Source: Proteus appendicitidis (GTDB lineage Bacteria > Pseudomonadota > Gammaproteobacteria > Enterobacterales > Enterobacteriaceae). From it: a DNA stretch of 64,000 nt. Below are positions 1-8,859 of the stretch, piece by piece. Location of the stretch: positions 3,384,001 through 3,448,000 of the forward strand of contig NZ_CP127389.1 of NCBI RefSeq assembly GCF_030271835.1, in the 5' to 3' direction. Made by a program: the position numbers and the translations under genes. Below the pieces are notes generated by a model. It did not search any database, was not told the DNA's origin, and worked only from the letters and a program-made list of their open reading frames with translations. Positions within the stretch are counted from its first letter, which is position 1. Each line of letters begins with the position of its first letter.

Positions 1-805
1 GGGTTGCTTCTTTCGATGTATTATCCCAATGCCCTTCAATTGCAGCTATTTTCGCTGGCTGATGTTCAAGTGTATTTAATCCATGCGCATCACCAACAAA
101 GGCTTGTATTGGTGCAATAATCAGCACTAACCATAACGCCATTGATAACATTTTACGTACTGCTGCTGTATCTTTCCCTTTTAATAAAAGCCATGCCGCA
201 CACGCGGCAATAAATAAAGCGCTAGCTAAAAATGCCCCAATTGACATATGTAATAGGCGATAAGGAAATGAGGGATTAAAAATAATCTGTAACCAATCAA
301 CAGGAACGACGACACCATTTTCAATTTCATAGCCTTGTGGTGTTTGCATCCAGCTATTTGATGACAAAATCCAAAATGTTGAAATAATAGTGCCTAATGC
401 CACCATGCAAGTTGCAAAAAAATGGAGCTTACGCCCTACTTTATTCCAACCAAATAACATAATACCAAGGAATCCCGCCTCTAAGAAAAAAGCGGTAAGG
501 ACTTCATAGGTCAACAATGGCCCTGTAATACTGCCTGCAAATTGAGAAAAACCACTCCAGTTTGTCCCAAATTGGTACGCCATGACTAGCCCCGATACCA
601 CGCCCATACCAAAATTGACGGCAAAAATTTTCACCCAAAATTGATATAAAGTGAGATAACTCGACTCTTTTGTTTTTAGCCACAAACCTTCTAATAAAGC
701 TAAAAAGCTTGCCAAGCCTATTGTAATGGCAGGGAAAATAATATGAAAAGAGACCGTGAAAGCAAATTGTATTCTTGCTAAGTGAAATGCATCTAATCCA
801 AACAT
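1..805 (-). CDS. cioA: Cytochrome bd-type ubiquinol oxidase subunit I, CioA-like (5' part, cut by window start)
   Basis: Integral membrane subunit of a bd-type quinol oxidase, which reduces O2 to water and carries hemes b558, b595 and d. About 268 N-terminal residues are present; the gene runs off the left edge. Seen: an opening MFGLDAFHLARIQFAF, then a FHIIFP segment with the likely heme-ligand His, the YQFGTNWSGFS stretch, and the paired glutamates of EVLTAFFLEAGFLG in the next helix. PYRLLHMS supplies a later conserved His. The wording of these blocks is closer to cyanide-insensitive CioA than to E. coli CydA, but the diagnostic Q-loop lies beyond the edge, so the subtype is inferred. The start is the ATG at 803-805, preceded by an AGGTGG ribosome site. 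Subunit II would lie to the left. Nothing suggests truncation other than the window edge. Confidence 0.88.
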   Translation of the reverse strand, partial: MFGLDAFHLARIQFAFTVSFHIIFPAITIGLASFLALLEGLWLKTKESSYLTLYQFWVKIFAVNFGMGVVSGLVMAYQFGTNWSGFSQFAGSITGPLLTYEVLTAFFLEAGFLGIMLFGWNKVGRKLHFFATCMVALGTIISTFWILSSNSWMQTPQGYEIENGVVVPVDWLQIIFNPSFPYRLLHMSIGAFLASALFIAACAAWLLLKGKDTAAVRKMLSMALWLVLIIAPIQAFVGDAHGLNTLEHQPAKIAAIEGHWDNTSKEAT

Positions 806-1476
806 AATGCCCCACCTAGTATAAATCTATTTGTCATAAATTTATTCATTTCTATTTTCCTATTTGTGTTTTTCTCAAATAAAATTATTATTAACGTTTT
901 ATTATTAATACCAACTACCTTTATTCCATCGCTGAAAAATTAAAGATAAAAGTATTTAATTTATATTTACATATATTATTCATATAATCGCCTTTCTATT
1001 TTCTAATAAAAAACAGAAACAACAATAGACGCTGCATATTTAAATATACATCGATAATAAAACTACACCTCATTGATTAACAAGTATATTTCAAAAAATG
1101 CAGAGTTGAAGAGTGTATATTCACTAACGTGTTAATATTTTTAACCAGCCTATAACAGTTAGTCAAATAAATTGATTTTATTAGACGATAGATATGCTCT
1201 ATCGTGCCTTGAAATATAGCGATAAAGCACTATTTAGAATGTTACTTTCGTTGACAACTAAGACACATTGATTTAACTTTTTAAACAACAGAAAATTCGT
1301 ATGTTTATATAACCTCAGGCTTACTTACTTATTAACTATTAATGTTAATAAGTTTAAATATATTATTTAATTTAGACACCAATATATATTTAATTATATA
1401 ACCATATTGATTTTCATATTCACCTGCCAATATTTTCATAAATAAATATTATTATTTACGTTTTAGGAATGTATAT
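806..1476. other. AT-rich spacer between divergent genes
   Basis: This 670-base gene-free stretch must hold the promoters of both the oxidase gene and the ydeP-like gene. I looked for an FNR-type site (TTGAT-N4-ATCAA) and found only half-site matches, for example TTGAT near 1172 and 1259. No ORF of convincing composition, no tRNA fold and no strong inverted repeat was seen. Confidence 0.7.
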
Positions 1477-3762
1477 ATGAGTAAAAATAAATTGCCTATT
1501 CCTGGAGTGAAACCGTATAACGGACCCGCTGGAGGATGGGGAGCATTAAAAGCAACAGCAATCGCGGTACGCACTCAAATGGATGCGCTTATTGCACCTA
1601 AAACATTGCTTAATACCAATCAACCTGATGGCTTTGATTGTCCAGGTTGTGCATGGCCAGATAAAGAGCATCACTCTACTTTTCAATTTTGCGAGAATGG
1701 CGCTAAAGCCGTTACTTGGGAAGCGACAAAAAAAAGAGTCACACCAGAATTTTTAGCACAAAACACAGTTACTGAATTACTAAAAAAATCAGATTTTGAA
1801 CTTGAAGGTTATGGTCGTTTAACTCACCCACTTTCTTACGATCCTATTACTGATACACTTATTCCTGTCTCTTGGGATCACGCATTTAGTCGTATTGGCG
1901 AGCTATTAAGAGACATCCCTTCACCAGATAGTGTGGAATTTTATACATCAGGTAGAGCTTCAAATGAAGCCGCTTATTTATTCCAGCTTTTTGCTAGAGA
2001 ATATGGCACCAACAATTTTCCAGATTGTTCAAATATGTGCCATGAACCCACCAGCGTAGGGTTACCACAATCAATTGGTATTGGTAAAGGGACTGTTTCT
2101 TTAGATGACTTCGACAACACACAATTAATTATTGCCATTGGTCATAATCCCGGCACCAATCACCCTAGAATGATGGGAACATTACATGAAGTTGCTCGTC
2201 GAGGTGTACCAATTGTTGTTTTTAATCCATTAAAAGAACGAGCATTAGAGCGATTTACAGATCCTCAAAGCGTAATTGAAATGGCAACCTATAGCTCAAC
2301 CAATATTGCATCATCTTATTATCAGGTTAAAGCAGGAGGTGATGCAGCCGCGTTAAAAGGCATTATGAAAACCTTATTAACATGGGATAATGAGCGTGGC
2401 GATATTCTTGATCATGACTTTATCGCAGAACATACTCAAGGATTTGAAGCCGTTATTGACGATCTTAACCATACCACTTGGCAAGATATTGAAAGTGAAA
2501 GTGGGCTATCACAAGCCGAACTTGAAAGTGTTGCACTACTTTATGCAAATTCCCCAGCCACCATTATTACTTATGGTATGGGTATTACCCAACATAATAA
2601 AGGAACCGCAAATGTTCGCTTAATTGCCGATTTATTATTAATGAAAGGCAATATCGGTAAAAAAGGAGCAGGAATATGCCCACTACGCGGACACTCTAAT
2701 GTTCAAGGTAATCGAACTGTAGGGATCACTGAAAAACCCTCTACAGAATTTCTGCAAAAAATAGAACAAACCTTCGGTTTCAAACCACCTTATAAACATG
2801 GTCATGATGCTGTTAATGCCATGCAAGCAATGGTTGAAGGTAAAGCAAAAGCATTAATTTGCTTAGGCGGTAATTTTGCTGTGGCATTGCCTGATCCAGA
2901 GCTTTCCTTTTCAGCAATGCGAAAACTGGATCTCAGTGTTCATATTGGAACAAAACTAAATCGCTCTCATTTATTAACCGCTAAAAATACCTTTATTTTA
3001 CCTTGTTTAGGTCGTACTGAATCCGATATACAAGCATTAGGACGCCAATCAATCACCGTTGAAGATTCTATGTCGATGGTACATGCGTCTTCAGGTAAAT
3101 TAACACCCGCATCTCCTTTGCTAAAATCGGAGCCGGCTATTGTTGCTGAAATGGCTGCCACTACGTTATCTAATAGCAAAACGCCTTGGATGAGATTTAC
3201 TGAAAGTTATGATCTTATTCGTGACATGATTGAAAAAACGATCCCAGGTTTTGATAACTATAATCAACGCATTCGAGTACCTGGTGGATTTCGTATGCCA
3301 CTTCCTGCGGTGGATAGAGTATGGGATACGCCAACAGGCAAAGCGATGTTTTCTGTTTTTGACGGAGTTAACGAGAATGAACCTGTCGCTGGAGAAGATA
3401 TATTACGCCTAGTCACTATACGTAGTCATGACCAATATAATACAACAATTTATGCATTAGATGACCGCTATCGCGGTATTTTCGGTAGACGTGATGTGCT
3501 CTTTATGAGCGAGGTTGATTTAATCGCAAGAGGCTTAAAAGAAGGCGATAAAGTGACTATTGAAACCGTAAGTCAAAATAGAAAGCTACAGCTTAATGAT
3601 ATTACTGTTGTTTCATTTAGTATTGCACCGGGTACTGTTGCAGCTTATTACCCTGAAGCTAATGTTCTTATTCCGCTGGATTATATTGATAAAGAAAGTG
3701 GAACACCTTCATATAAAGCGACACCCGTTAGAATTTATGCCCAAAAAGCACAAGTTGCCTAA
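1477..3762 (+). CDS. ydeP: FdhF/YdeP family molybdopterin oxidoreductase
   Basis: Predicted cytoplasmic oxidoreductase of the DMSO reductase/formate dehydrogenase superfamily that binds a molybdopterin guanine dinucleotide cofactor. Its 761 residues match the length of E. coli YdeP (about 759), which is linked to acid resistance; the true substrate is unknown. Seen: CPGCAWPD at residues 55-62, the SGRASNEAAYLFQLFAREYG and CSNMCHEPTS blocks, GHNPGTNHPRM, CPLRGHSNVQGNRTVGI, the TKLNRSHLL block, and a C-terminal molydopterin-dinucleotide-binding region with RSHDQYNTTIYALDDRYRG. A hairpin terminator shared with the convergent LysR gene follows. The ATG at 1477 has only a weak ribosome site (TAGGAATG, a little far upstream). 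The LysR neighbour is a candidate regulator, from position only. Confidence 0.92.
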   Translation: MSKNKLPIPGVKPYNGPAGGWGALKATAIAVRTQMDALIAPKTLLNTNQPDGFDCPGCAWPDKEHHSTFQFCENGAKAVTWEATKKRVTPEFLAQNTVTELLKKSDFELEGYGRLTHPLSYDPITDTLIPVSWDHAFSRIGELLRDIPSPDSVEFYTSGRASNEAAYLFQLFAREYGTNNFPDCSNMCHEPTSVGLPQSIGIGKGTVSLDDFDNTQLIIAIGHNPGTNHPRMMGTLHEVARRGVPIVVFNPLKERALERFTDPQSVIEMATYSSTNIASSYYQVKAGGDAAALKGIMKTLLTWDNERGDILDHDFIAEHTQGFEAVIDDLNHTTWQDIESESGLSQAELESVALLYANSPATIITYGMGITQHNKGTANVRLIADLLLMKGNIGKKGAGICPLRGHSNVQGNRTVGITEKPSTEFLQKIEQTFGFKPPYKHGHDAVNAMQAMVEGKAKALICLGGNFAVALPDPELSFSAMRKLDLSVHIGTKLNRSHLLTAKNTFILPCLGRTESDIQALGRQSITVEDSMSMVHASSGKLTPASPLLKSEPAIVAEMAATTLSNSKTPWMRFTESYDLIRDMIEKTIPGFDNYNQRIRVPGGFRMPLPAVDRVWDTPTGKAMFSVFDGVNENEPVAGEDILRLVTIRSHDQYNTTIYALDDRYRGIFGRRDVLFMSEVDLIARGLKEGDKVTIETVSQNRKLQLNDITVVSFSIAPGTVAAYYPEANVLIPLDYIDKESGTPSYKATPVRIYAQKAQVA

Positions 3763-3787
3763 TATTTTCATTTAACTAAAAAATAAA

Positions 3788-3813
3788 AAGCTGAGTCTAT
3801 TTAGACTCAGCTT
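3788..3813. terminator. Bidirectional hairpin terminator between ydeP-like and LysR genes
   Basis: A perfect inverted repeat of 12-bp arms (AAGCTGAGTCTA and its complement) around a TT loop, placed between two convergent stop codons. A-rich and T-rich flanks suit termination from either side. Confidence 0.9.
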
Positions 3814-3824
3814 CTCTTTATTAT

Positions 3825-4718
3825 CTACAAGCTCATATCAACTAAATAAGCACGCATTTCAGTAAAGCATTTTTCAATCAGTATCGATCGAGGCTCTTCT
3901 CGCCGAATAATAATACCAAGAGGAGAATTTATTGTTGCGTCAGCAATAGGCACTACATCCAAATTTGGGCTGAGTTTTTCCATTCCTTTTGAAATAGGCA
4001 CTATGGATGCGCAAAATCCTGTATCGACAGATTGCATAAGATGAAGTGTCGAACTGCTTTCAACTAACACTTTGGGATGTAGATTATAACGCTGAAATGC
4101 CAAATCAACAGATTGCCTAAAATGATTTGATTTATTAAGCAATGCTAAAGGCAGTTTGACTGCTTCCTCCCATGAAATCGTTTTTGCCGATGGCATAAAA
4201 TAATTACGATGGAATAAAAGCCCTAATTTCGTTTGCTTTAAAGCATAAATTTCATGTTGCTGGGCATTCGCTTTTTCTAAATAACAGATACCAATATCAA
4301 GCCGATTACTATTAAGACTGTCGATTATCTCCTCGCTATTTGTCGAAGAGACTTGAAAGCGAATTTCAGGAAATGTCGATGAGATTTTCTGCAACATTTG
4401 CATCGGATTTAAATTGGTCAAAGGCACAATACCGATACGTAATTGACCTAACAGTTGTTGTCGAAAATTTGCTGCTTCTGCTTGTAACCCATCATAAGCA
4501 GACTCCATGGTTTTCGCCCATTTCAAGATTTTTTCGCCTTCTTGCGTAAATCCTTCAAAGCGAGAACTTCGCTTGATAAGTACTACATCAAGCTCTTTTT
4601 CTAAATTACGTAATCGCATTGATAAAGTCGGCTGAGTCACATGGCACATCTCAGCAGCTTGACCAAAATGTTGCGTTTTATCTAAAGCGATTAGATAAAA
4701 TAATTGTTTGATGTCGAT
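3825..4718 (-). CDS. LysR-family transcriptional regulator, start codon uncertain
   Basis: DNA-binding regulator with an N-terminal winged helix-turn-helix (residues about 1-60, containing DIKQLFYLIALDKTQHF and VTQPTLSMRLRNLEKEL) and a periplasmic-binding-type effector domain (about 90-297). The first ATG in frame is at 4649, but it falls inside the HTH and would remove its first helix. The missing 22 residues are encoded in frame just upstream, without ATG, GTG or TTG before the in-frame TGA. I place the start at the ATC ending at 4718, which sits after a GAGG motif and exactly where family members usually have their Met; an ATT at 4736 is the alternative. The gene is convergent with the ydeP-like gene. 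The inducer is unknown. Either initiation is non-canonical or the start codon has mutated. Confidence 0.8.
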   Translation of the reverse strand: MDIKQLFYLIALDKTQHFGQAAEMCHVTQPTLSMRLRNLEKELDVVLIKRSSRFEGFTQEGEKILKWAKTMESAYDGLQAEAANFRQQLLGQLRIGIVPLTNLNPMQMLQKISSTFPEIRFQVSSTNSEEIIDSLNSNRLDIGICYLEKANAQQHEIYALKQTKLGLLFHRNYFMPSAKTISWEEAVKLPLALLNKSNHFRQSVDLAFQRYNLHPKVLVESSSTLHLMQSVDTGFCASIVPISKGMEKLSPNLDVVPIADATINSPLGIIIRREEPRSILIEKCFTEMRAYLVDMSL

Positions 4719-4879
4719 ATGCGATAACCTCGTAATAAGCAGGTGAATTGGAGAAAATGCAACTTTTCATATTATGTCGTCAACAATACGCAAAAATTTG
4801 CTTATCTACCAACCATTTTCTCAATAAAGTCATAATAGAAAGGAAATAAAAGAGAGGATTAAATAATGTTTCAAAAATA

Positions 4880-4913
4880 AAGCTCACCCTCATATTTCGA
4901 TGAAAGTGAGCTT
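4880..4913 (-). terminator. Hairpin terminator of the first chemoreceptor gene
   Basis: Inverted repeat AAGCTCAC ... GTGAGCTT with a middle that pairs further (CCTCAT/ATGAAAG, imperfect). Read on the minus strand it is followed by TTATTTTTG. It lies 36 bases past the stop codon of the chemoreceptor gene. Confidence 0.75.
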
Positions 4914-4949
4914 GTTTTAAATACAATATTAACTGACTAACTTAACGGA

Positions 4950-6476
4950 TTAATACTGTTCTTTGATTTGAAAGACTGAAACTTTGTCTGTTAAGTTTTG
5001 TGCTTTCTCATCTAAAATCATTGTTGAAGTTGCACCTTGTTCAACTAAAGCCGCATTTTGCTGAACAACAGAATCCATTTGGTTAATGGCTACTGCTATC
5101 TGTTCAATACCTACTTTTTGCTCTTCTGATGCAATACTAATGCCCTGCATGATATCGCTCACTTTCGTAATAGAAGAAACGATATCCTGCATATGCTCGC
5201 CCGTTTTATTTACCAATTCTCTACCATGAGCGACATCCGCAACAGATTCTCTGATAATTTGGTTAATTTCGCGTGCAGCATCCGCACTTCTTGCCGCTAA
5301 ATTTCTCACTTCTGTTGCAACAACAGTAAATCCACGACCTTGCTCACCTGCACGCGCCGCTTCAACAGCTGCGTTTAATGCCAGAATATTAGTTTGGCTT
5401 GCTATGTTGTTAACCACATCATTGATTTCAGCAACTTTTAATGTTCCTACCTCGATTTTCTTCATCGAGTCAATGGCATCACTCATAATGTTAGAGCCAT
5501 CAATTGCTAAATCGCGGGTTTCTGCGGTAATAGAGTTTGCTAAAATCGCATTATCAGTATTATTCACTACAGCGATTTTTATCTCTTCCATACTTGCTGC
5601 TGTTTGTTGCAGAGCGCTTGCTTGCTCCTCAGTACGAGAAGAGAGATCTTGGTTGCCAGAAGCAATTTCTGCTGAACCTTTTTTGATCTCTAGCGCTTCG
5701 TCTTTAACAAGTTGAATCGTCGATGTAAGCGCAGTCTGCATATCCCCAACATTAGAGAATAAGGTTCCAAACTCATCATTACGTTTCTTAGGTAGAGTGA
5801 AACTTAAATCGCCCTTTCCTACTTTCTGCAAAATAGCCGACAGTGTATTCAAATTAAAGATAAACGTTTTATTTACCCAACGGATGACAACATAAAGGAT
5901 CACTAAAATGGAGATCAAAGCAATAAACGTTGCATAAATAGAAAGTGTTACCATCCACTGTTGTTCAGCATTAATATCATCATTAACTTTCTGAGTAATA
6001 ATTAAATACTCATCAAAGAGTTTAGATAAGCGGGTGAAATCTTTTGATAAATCCACATCCTCATATTCTAAGGTGTCCATTGGCGCAATGATTTGATCAA
6101 GAAGCTGTAAAAACAGTGCAGATAACGCTTGTGCATTTTTATCGGCTTCAGGGCTTATTTTTTTCTCTTCAGCCCAATTGATTATCGTTAATTTTGATTT
6201 TTCCCCTAACGCTTTGGCTTCTGCCACTAATGATGCTTTAGTTTTTTCTTTCTCCGCTGTCATTGTCCCCAGATTCATCAAGAAATTAACGTGTGAGCGT
6301 ATTGTTGCTAACTCATATCTTGATTCCTGTACGCGACTTAATCTATTGGTTAACGAATCAAGTGATGCATAGTTATTTTGCATTCTATAAATAAAGAACG
6401 ATGATAGTACTGATGACAGTAAAAATATAAATAAAAGCAATATCGAGCCAACTTTGGCTGATTTTTCAATACTCAT
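4950..6476 (-). CDS. Methyl-accepting chemotaxis protein (copy 1)
   Basis: Inner-membrane chemoreceptor that would signal to CheA/CheW. Seen in order over 508 residues: TM1 (about 10-30), a periplasmic helical ligand domain of about 150 residues, TM2 (about 180-205), HAMP (about 205-260), and the signalling coiled coil with the family hairpin tip EAARAGEQGRGFTVVATEVR. Start chosen at 6476 (MSIEKSAKVGS) because GAGGTGG lies just upstream and the paralogue at 13496-15025 begins identically; a longer frame adds ten residues without support. The C-terminus ends in VFQIKEQY and has no NWETF-type CheR-binding tail. The paralogue shares domain layout and most of the signalling half. The ligand is unknown. 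Confidence 0.93.
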   Translation of the reverse strand: MSIEKSAKVGSILLLFIFLLSSVLSSFFIYRMQNNYASLDSLTNRLSRVQESRYELATIRSHVNFLMNLGTMTAEKEKTKASLVAEAKALGEKSKLTIINWAEEKKISPEADKNAQALSALFLQLLDQIIAPMDTLEYEDVDLSKDFTRLSKLFDEYLIITQKVNDDINAEQQWMVTLSIYATFIALISILVILYVVIRWVNKTFIFNLNTLSAILQKVGKGDLSFTLPKKRNDEFGTLFSNVGDMQTALTSTIQLVKDEALEIKKGSAEIASGNQDLSSRTEEQASALQQTAASMEEIKIAVVNNTDNAILANSITAETRDLAIDGSNIMSDAIDSMKKIEVGTLKVAEINDVVNNIASQTNILALNAAVEAARAGEQGRGFTVVATEVRNLAARSADAAREINQIIRESVADVAHGRELVNKTGEHMQDIVSSITKVSDIMQGISIASEEQKVGIEQIAVAINQMDSVVQQNAALVEQGATSTMILDEKAQNLTDKVSVFQIKEQY

Positions 6477-7607
6477 GATTATCCACCTCACAATATAAAA
6501 TGACACAAAGGTACTGATATATCGGCAGTGGATAGATTTTATTTACACATTAATCAGAATTATCGATACAAACACTTATTACAGATCTCAATCAATGATG
6601 CCAATCAGTTTTTTATTCTGTTTTCAAACCAGTAATGCAGATCATATACCATAATGAAATAGTATTTCAGTGTTATTAATTGGTTGGCAACTGGGGCTTG
6701 ATTTTGATTAAAACCCAAAATCAGTAAAAAATTTAAGTTCCTAACAAAACAATAAACATTGTTTAGCAATTAATACTTCTTAAGTATTTTTACGATCCAG
6801 TGCGTAAATTTGGTATAAATAGCTTCAGAAAAAGGCACAAATGCAGTATATACACTTAGGATATTATTAACAAAAAATTATCATCTTAAAAAGAATAGAA
6901 GAGAGAAGTTAGTACTCAATTTATACATCTACTTTCTGATCGTAAAAGAAATAAGTCATTTTAGAAAATAAACCAATCATTATTGCAACTAATACTTAAA
7001 AATAAGCTCCTTTTCTTTGTATAGAACAATCAAATTACTTTCTTTTTAATATCCCCTTCAATAATTATTGCGTTAGATCAATTTTTTACATTTCATTTAT
7101 TCTAATAAAAATAGGTTAAACATATTATTTAGAAAAACACATAACCGATTTTCATCATATAACCTAAATTTTAATTTTATTCAGAGAATTCTTACATTCT
7201 ACACTTTTCATAAATACCCATAATACGCGTAAAATACTTTTACTTACAATAACTAACCCTTTCATACAATTCATCTTATAAAGATTAAAAATGAAATATA
7301 AAATAACATATAACTTACCAAACAACATTTTTCACCCAAATAAAACTCATATAATGAGTATCATAATTAGTCTGTAGTTTCATTAAATTACTTAACGTAT
7401 TGATATGCTTATCACTTACAAAAACTTAAGTATAACCTTACAATAATTACTCCCTTGATAGGCTAAGCCTATTACAAATAGTAATCGCATAGAGTAAACC
7501 ATTTTTACGCAATAATTTATGTGTAATATAGTTATTCAAACTTAAATGACTAATTTTAATATGTGATAACTTCTATATATTAGACCTCATGTTATTGGAA
7601 TTAATTT
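6477..7607. other. Long AT-rich gene-free stretch upstream of the XRE gene
   Basis: About 1.1 kb with no convincing ORF on either strand, dense in A/T runs. It holds the promoter of the chemoreceptor (near its left end) and presumably that of the XRE regulator (right end). No paired long inverted repeats of the kind that flank an invertible fimbrial promoter were found by eye. An unannotated small RNA cannot be excluded. Confidence 0.7.
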
Positions 7608-7907
7608 ATGAACGATCTAGACACTAAAGTAGGCCTTTTTTTTAAGAAGGCTAGAAAAGAGAAGAAATTATCAGGTCGTGAACTGGCAAAAATAATCTCT
7701 GTCAGCCAGCAACAAATATCACGTTATGAAAACGGTAAAAATAGTATGTCACTTAGCTTAATAAATAAGTTACTTATTATTTTTGATAAATCATGGGATG
7801 ATTTGAATCGTGAAGTAATAAGCACCTACAACGAAAAAGGACCAATCTCACAACCTAAAAAAAAGGATTATGAATTGAGTGCTAATGTTATTAGTCAGCT
7901 AAATTAA
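7608..7907 (+). CDS. MrpJ-like XRE-family regulator
   Basis: Small cytoplasmic DNA-binding protein of 99 residues. A helix-turn-helix of the Cro/CI type covers about residues 8-65, with LSGRELAKIISVSQQQISRYENGKNSMSL readable as two segments (LSGRELAKIISVSQQQISRY, then ENGKNSMSL). In Proteus, MrpJ and its paralogues are encoded beside fimbrial operons and repress flagellar genes while promoting adhesion; the size and position here, 323 bases before a pilin gene, fit that family. Whether it controls the downstream operon, motility, or both is inference. The ATG at 7608 follows TTGGA. The gene may be transcribed separately from the pilin because a hairpin lies between them. Confidence 0.85.
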   Translation: MNDLDTKVGLFFKKARKEKKLSGRELAKIISVSQQQISRYENGKNSMSLSLINKLLIIFDKSWDDLNREVISTYNEKGPISQPKKKDYELSANVISQLN

Positions 7908-8230
7908 AAAACAAACATTTAACACGATTATGTAAATATCAGTATAAAGAATTAACCATGAAAATAAAATATTTAATTATGTTTTATTTTCATGAGCTAT
8001 TAGCTTTATGAAACCGGGAGTGTTAACAACAGACAAACTATTATTCTGCATTAATAAATAATAATTATTAGGAAAATAAAAAATACTTATTAAGCATTTT
8101 TATTTGCCAGGGATTGCTTTATTTATTTTTACACTAATAGAGAGTCAATAAATAAATTTATAAATATTAATTTTAATATTTATCGATTTATTAAAACGTA
8201 GTTATCTAATATAAAACGAAGGAACTTAGA
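7908..8230. other. Leader region of the first fimbrial operon, with two palindromes
   Basis: The 323-base gap between the XRE gene and the pilin gene holds two clear inverted repeats. One at 7957-7994 has 13-bp arms (CATGAAAATAAAA) and a 12-base loop, and could end the XRE transcript. The other, at 8161-8182, is TAAATATTAA-TT-TTAATATTTA, about 50 bases before the pilin start, inside the likely 5' untranslated region. No site-specific recombinase gene is nearby. Confidence 0.6.
7957..7994 (+). terminator. AT-rich hairpin after the XRE gene
   Basis: Perfect 13-bp inverted repeat (CATGAAAATAAAA / TTTTATTTTCATG) 50 bases after the XRE stop codon. There is no following T-run, so it may be a weak terminator or an operator rather than a strong terminator. 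Confidence 0.45.
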
Positions 8231-8794
8231 ATGAAAAAATCTATCATTGGTGCATCATTAGCAATGGCATTTGGTCTGATGGCTGGTAATGCAATCGCTG
8301 CTGATAATACGGGTACAATTACTTTTAATGGTGAATTAACAGATACAACTTGTAAAGTTGATATCGAAGGTCAAGGCCCAGATGCAACTATTACTCTGCC
8401 AACAGTAAGTACTAATGTTTTACAAAATGCAGGTGAAGTAACTGGACGTACTTCGTTCAATATGAATCTGTCTGATTGTAAAGTTGGCACAGCAGGTCAT
8501 AGCACTGTTTCTGCATTCTTTGAAACAGGTGCAACAGTAGACCAAGCGAGTGGTCGTCTGAAAAATATGGATGTTGCTGCAACGGGAGCAAAAGAGGTTC
8601 AATTACAACTGTTAGATGGAGCTAACTTCAACGCAATTAAAGTAGGTAACACATCTCAAGTAAATGATACTACTTATTATACAATTACTAATGATAAAGC
8701 CACTCTGCCATACGCTGTTGAATACTACGCTATCGGTAAAACTGAAGCGGGTAAAGTAACAAGTAGCGTTGTTTATACTCTGCAGTATAAATAA
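8231..8794 (+). CDS. Type 1-like major fimbrial subunit (operon 1)
   Basis: Secreted pilin of 187 residues that would form the fimbrial rod by donor-strand exchange. Seen: a signal peptide MKKSIIGASLAMAFGLMAGN ending AIA (cleavage near residue 23), a conserved Cys pair (TTCKVD and LSDCKVG) and a C-terminal strand ending VVYTLQYK with the penultimate aromatic typical of the chaperone-recognised tail. It opens a four-gene operon with chaperone, usher and tip adhesin. A GC-rich hairpin with a T-run follows directly, which usually lets the major pilin be made in excess of downstream genes. The ATG at 8231 follows GAAGGAAC. Which named Proteus fimbria this is cannot be told by eye. Confidence 0.95.
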   Translation: MKKSIIGASLAMAFGLMAGNAIAADNTGTITFNGELTDTTCKVDIEGQGPDATITLPTVSTNVLQNAGEVTGRTSFNMNLSDCKVGTAGHSTVSAFFETGATVDQASGRLKNMDVAATGAKEVQLQLLDGANFNAIKVGNTSQVNDTTYYTITNDKATLPYAVEYYAIGKTEAGKVTSSVVYTLQYK

Positions 8795-8801
8795 TCGAAA
8801 T

Positions 8802-8831
8802 AAACAGGGAGGGGACTCCTCCTTCCTGTTT
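8802..8831 (+). terminator. Intra-operon attenuator between pilin and chaperone
   Basis: Stem of AAACAGG paired to CCTGTTT, with further G-rich/C-rich pairing inside (AGG with CCT), followed by GCTTTTTATT. Placed 7 bases after the pilin stop. Partial termination here would lower chaperone and usher expression relative to pilin (inference). Confidence 0.8.
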
Positions 8832-8859
8832 GCTTTTTATTAATGGAATAAAGATAAAT

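Noticed and set aside
504..815. Minus-strand frame of 103 codons inside the oxidase gene
   Set aside because: It is out of frame with the clear CioA-like reading, which continues from 805 to the window edge; a shadow frame.
1165..1275. FNR-type sites upstream of the ydeP-like and oxidase genes
   Set aside because: Only TTGAT half-sites occur; the second half does not match.
8830..8859. Longer chaperone reading from a TTG at 8830
   Set aside because: It would start inside the attenuator hairpin and put ten residues before a normal signal peptide; the ATG at 8860 is better.
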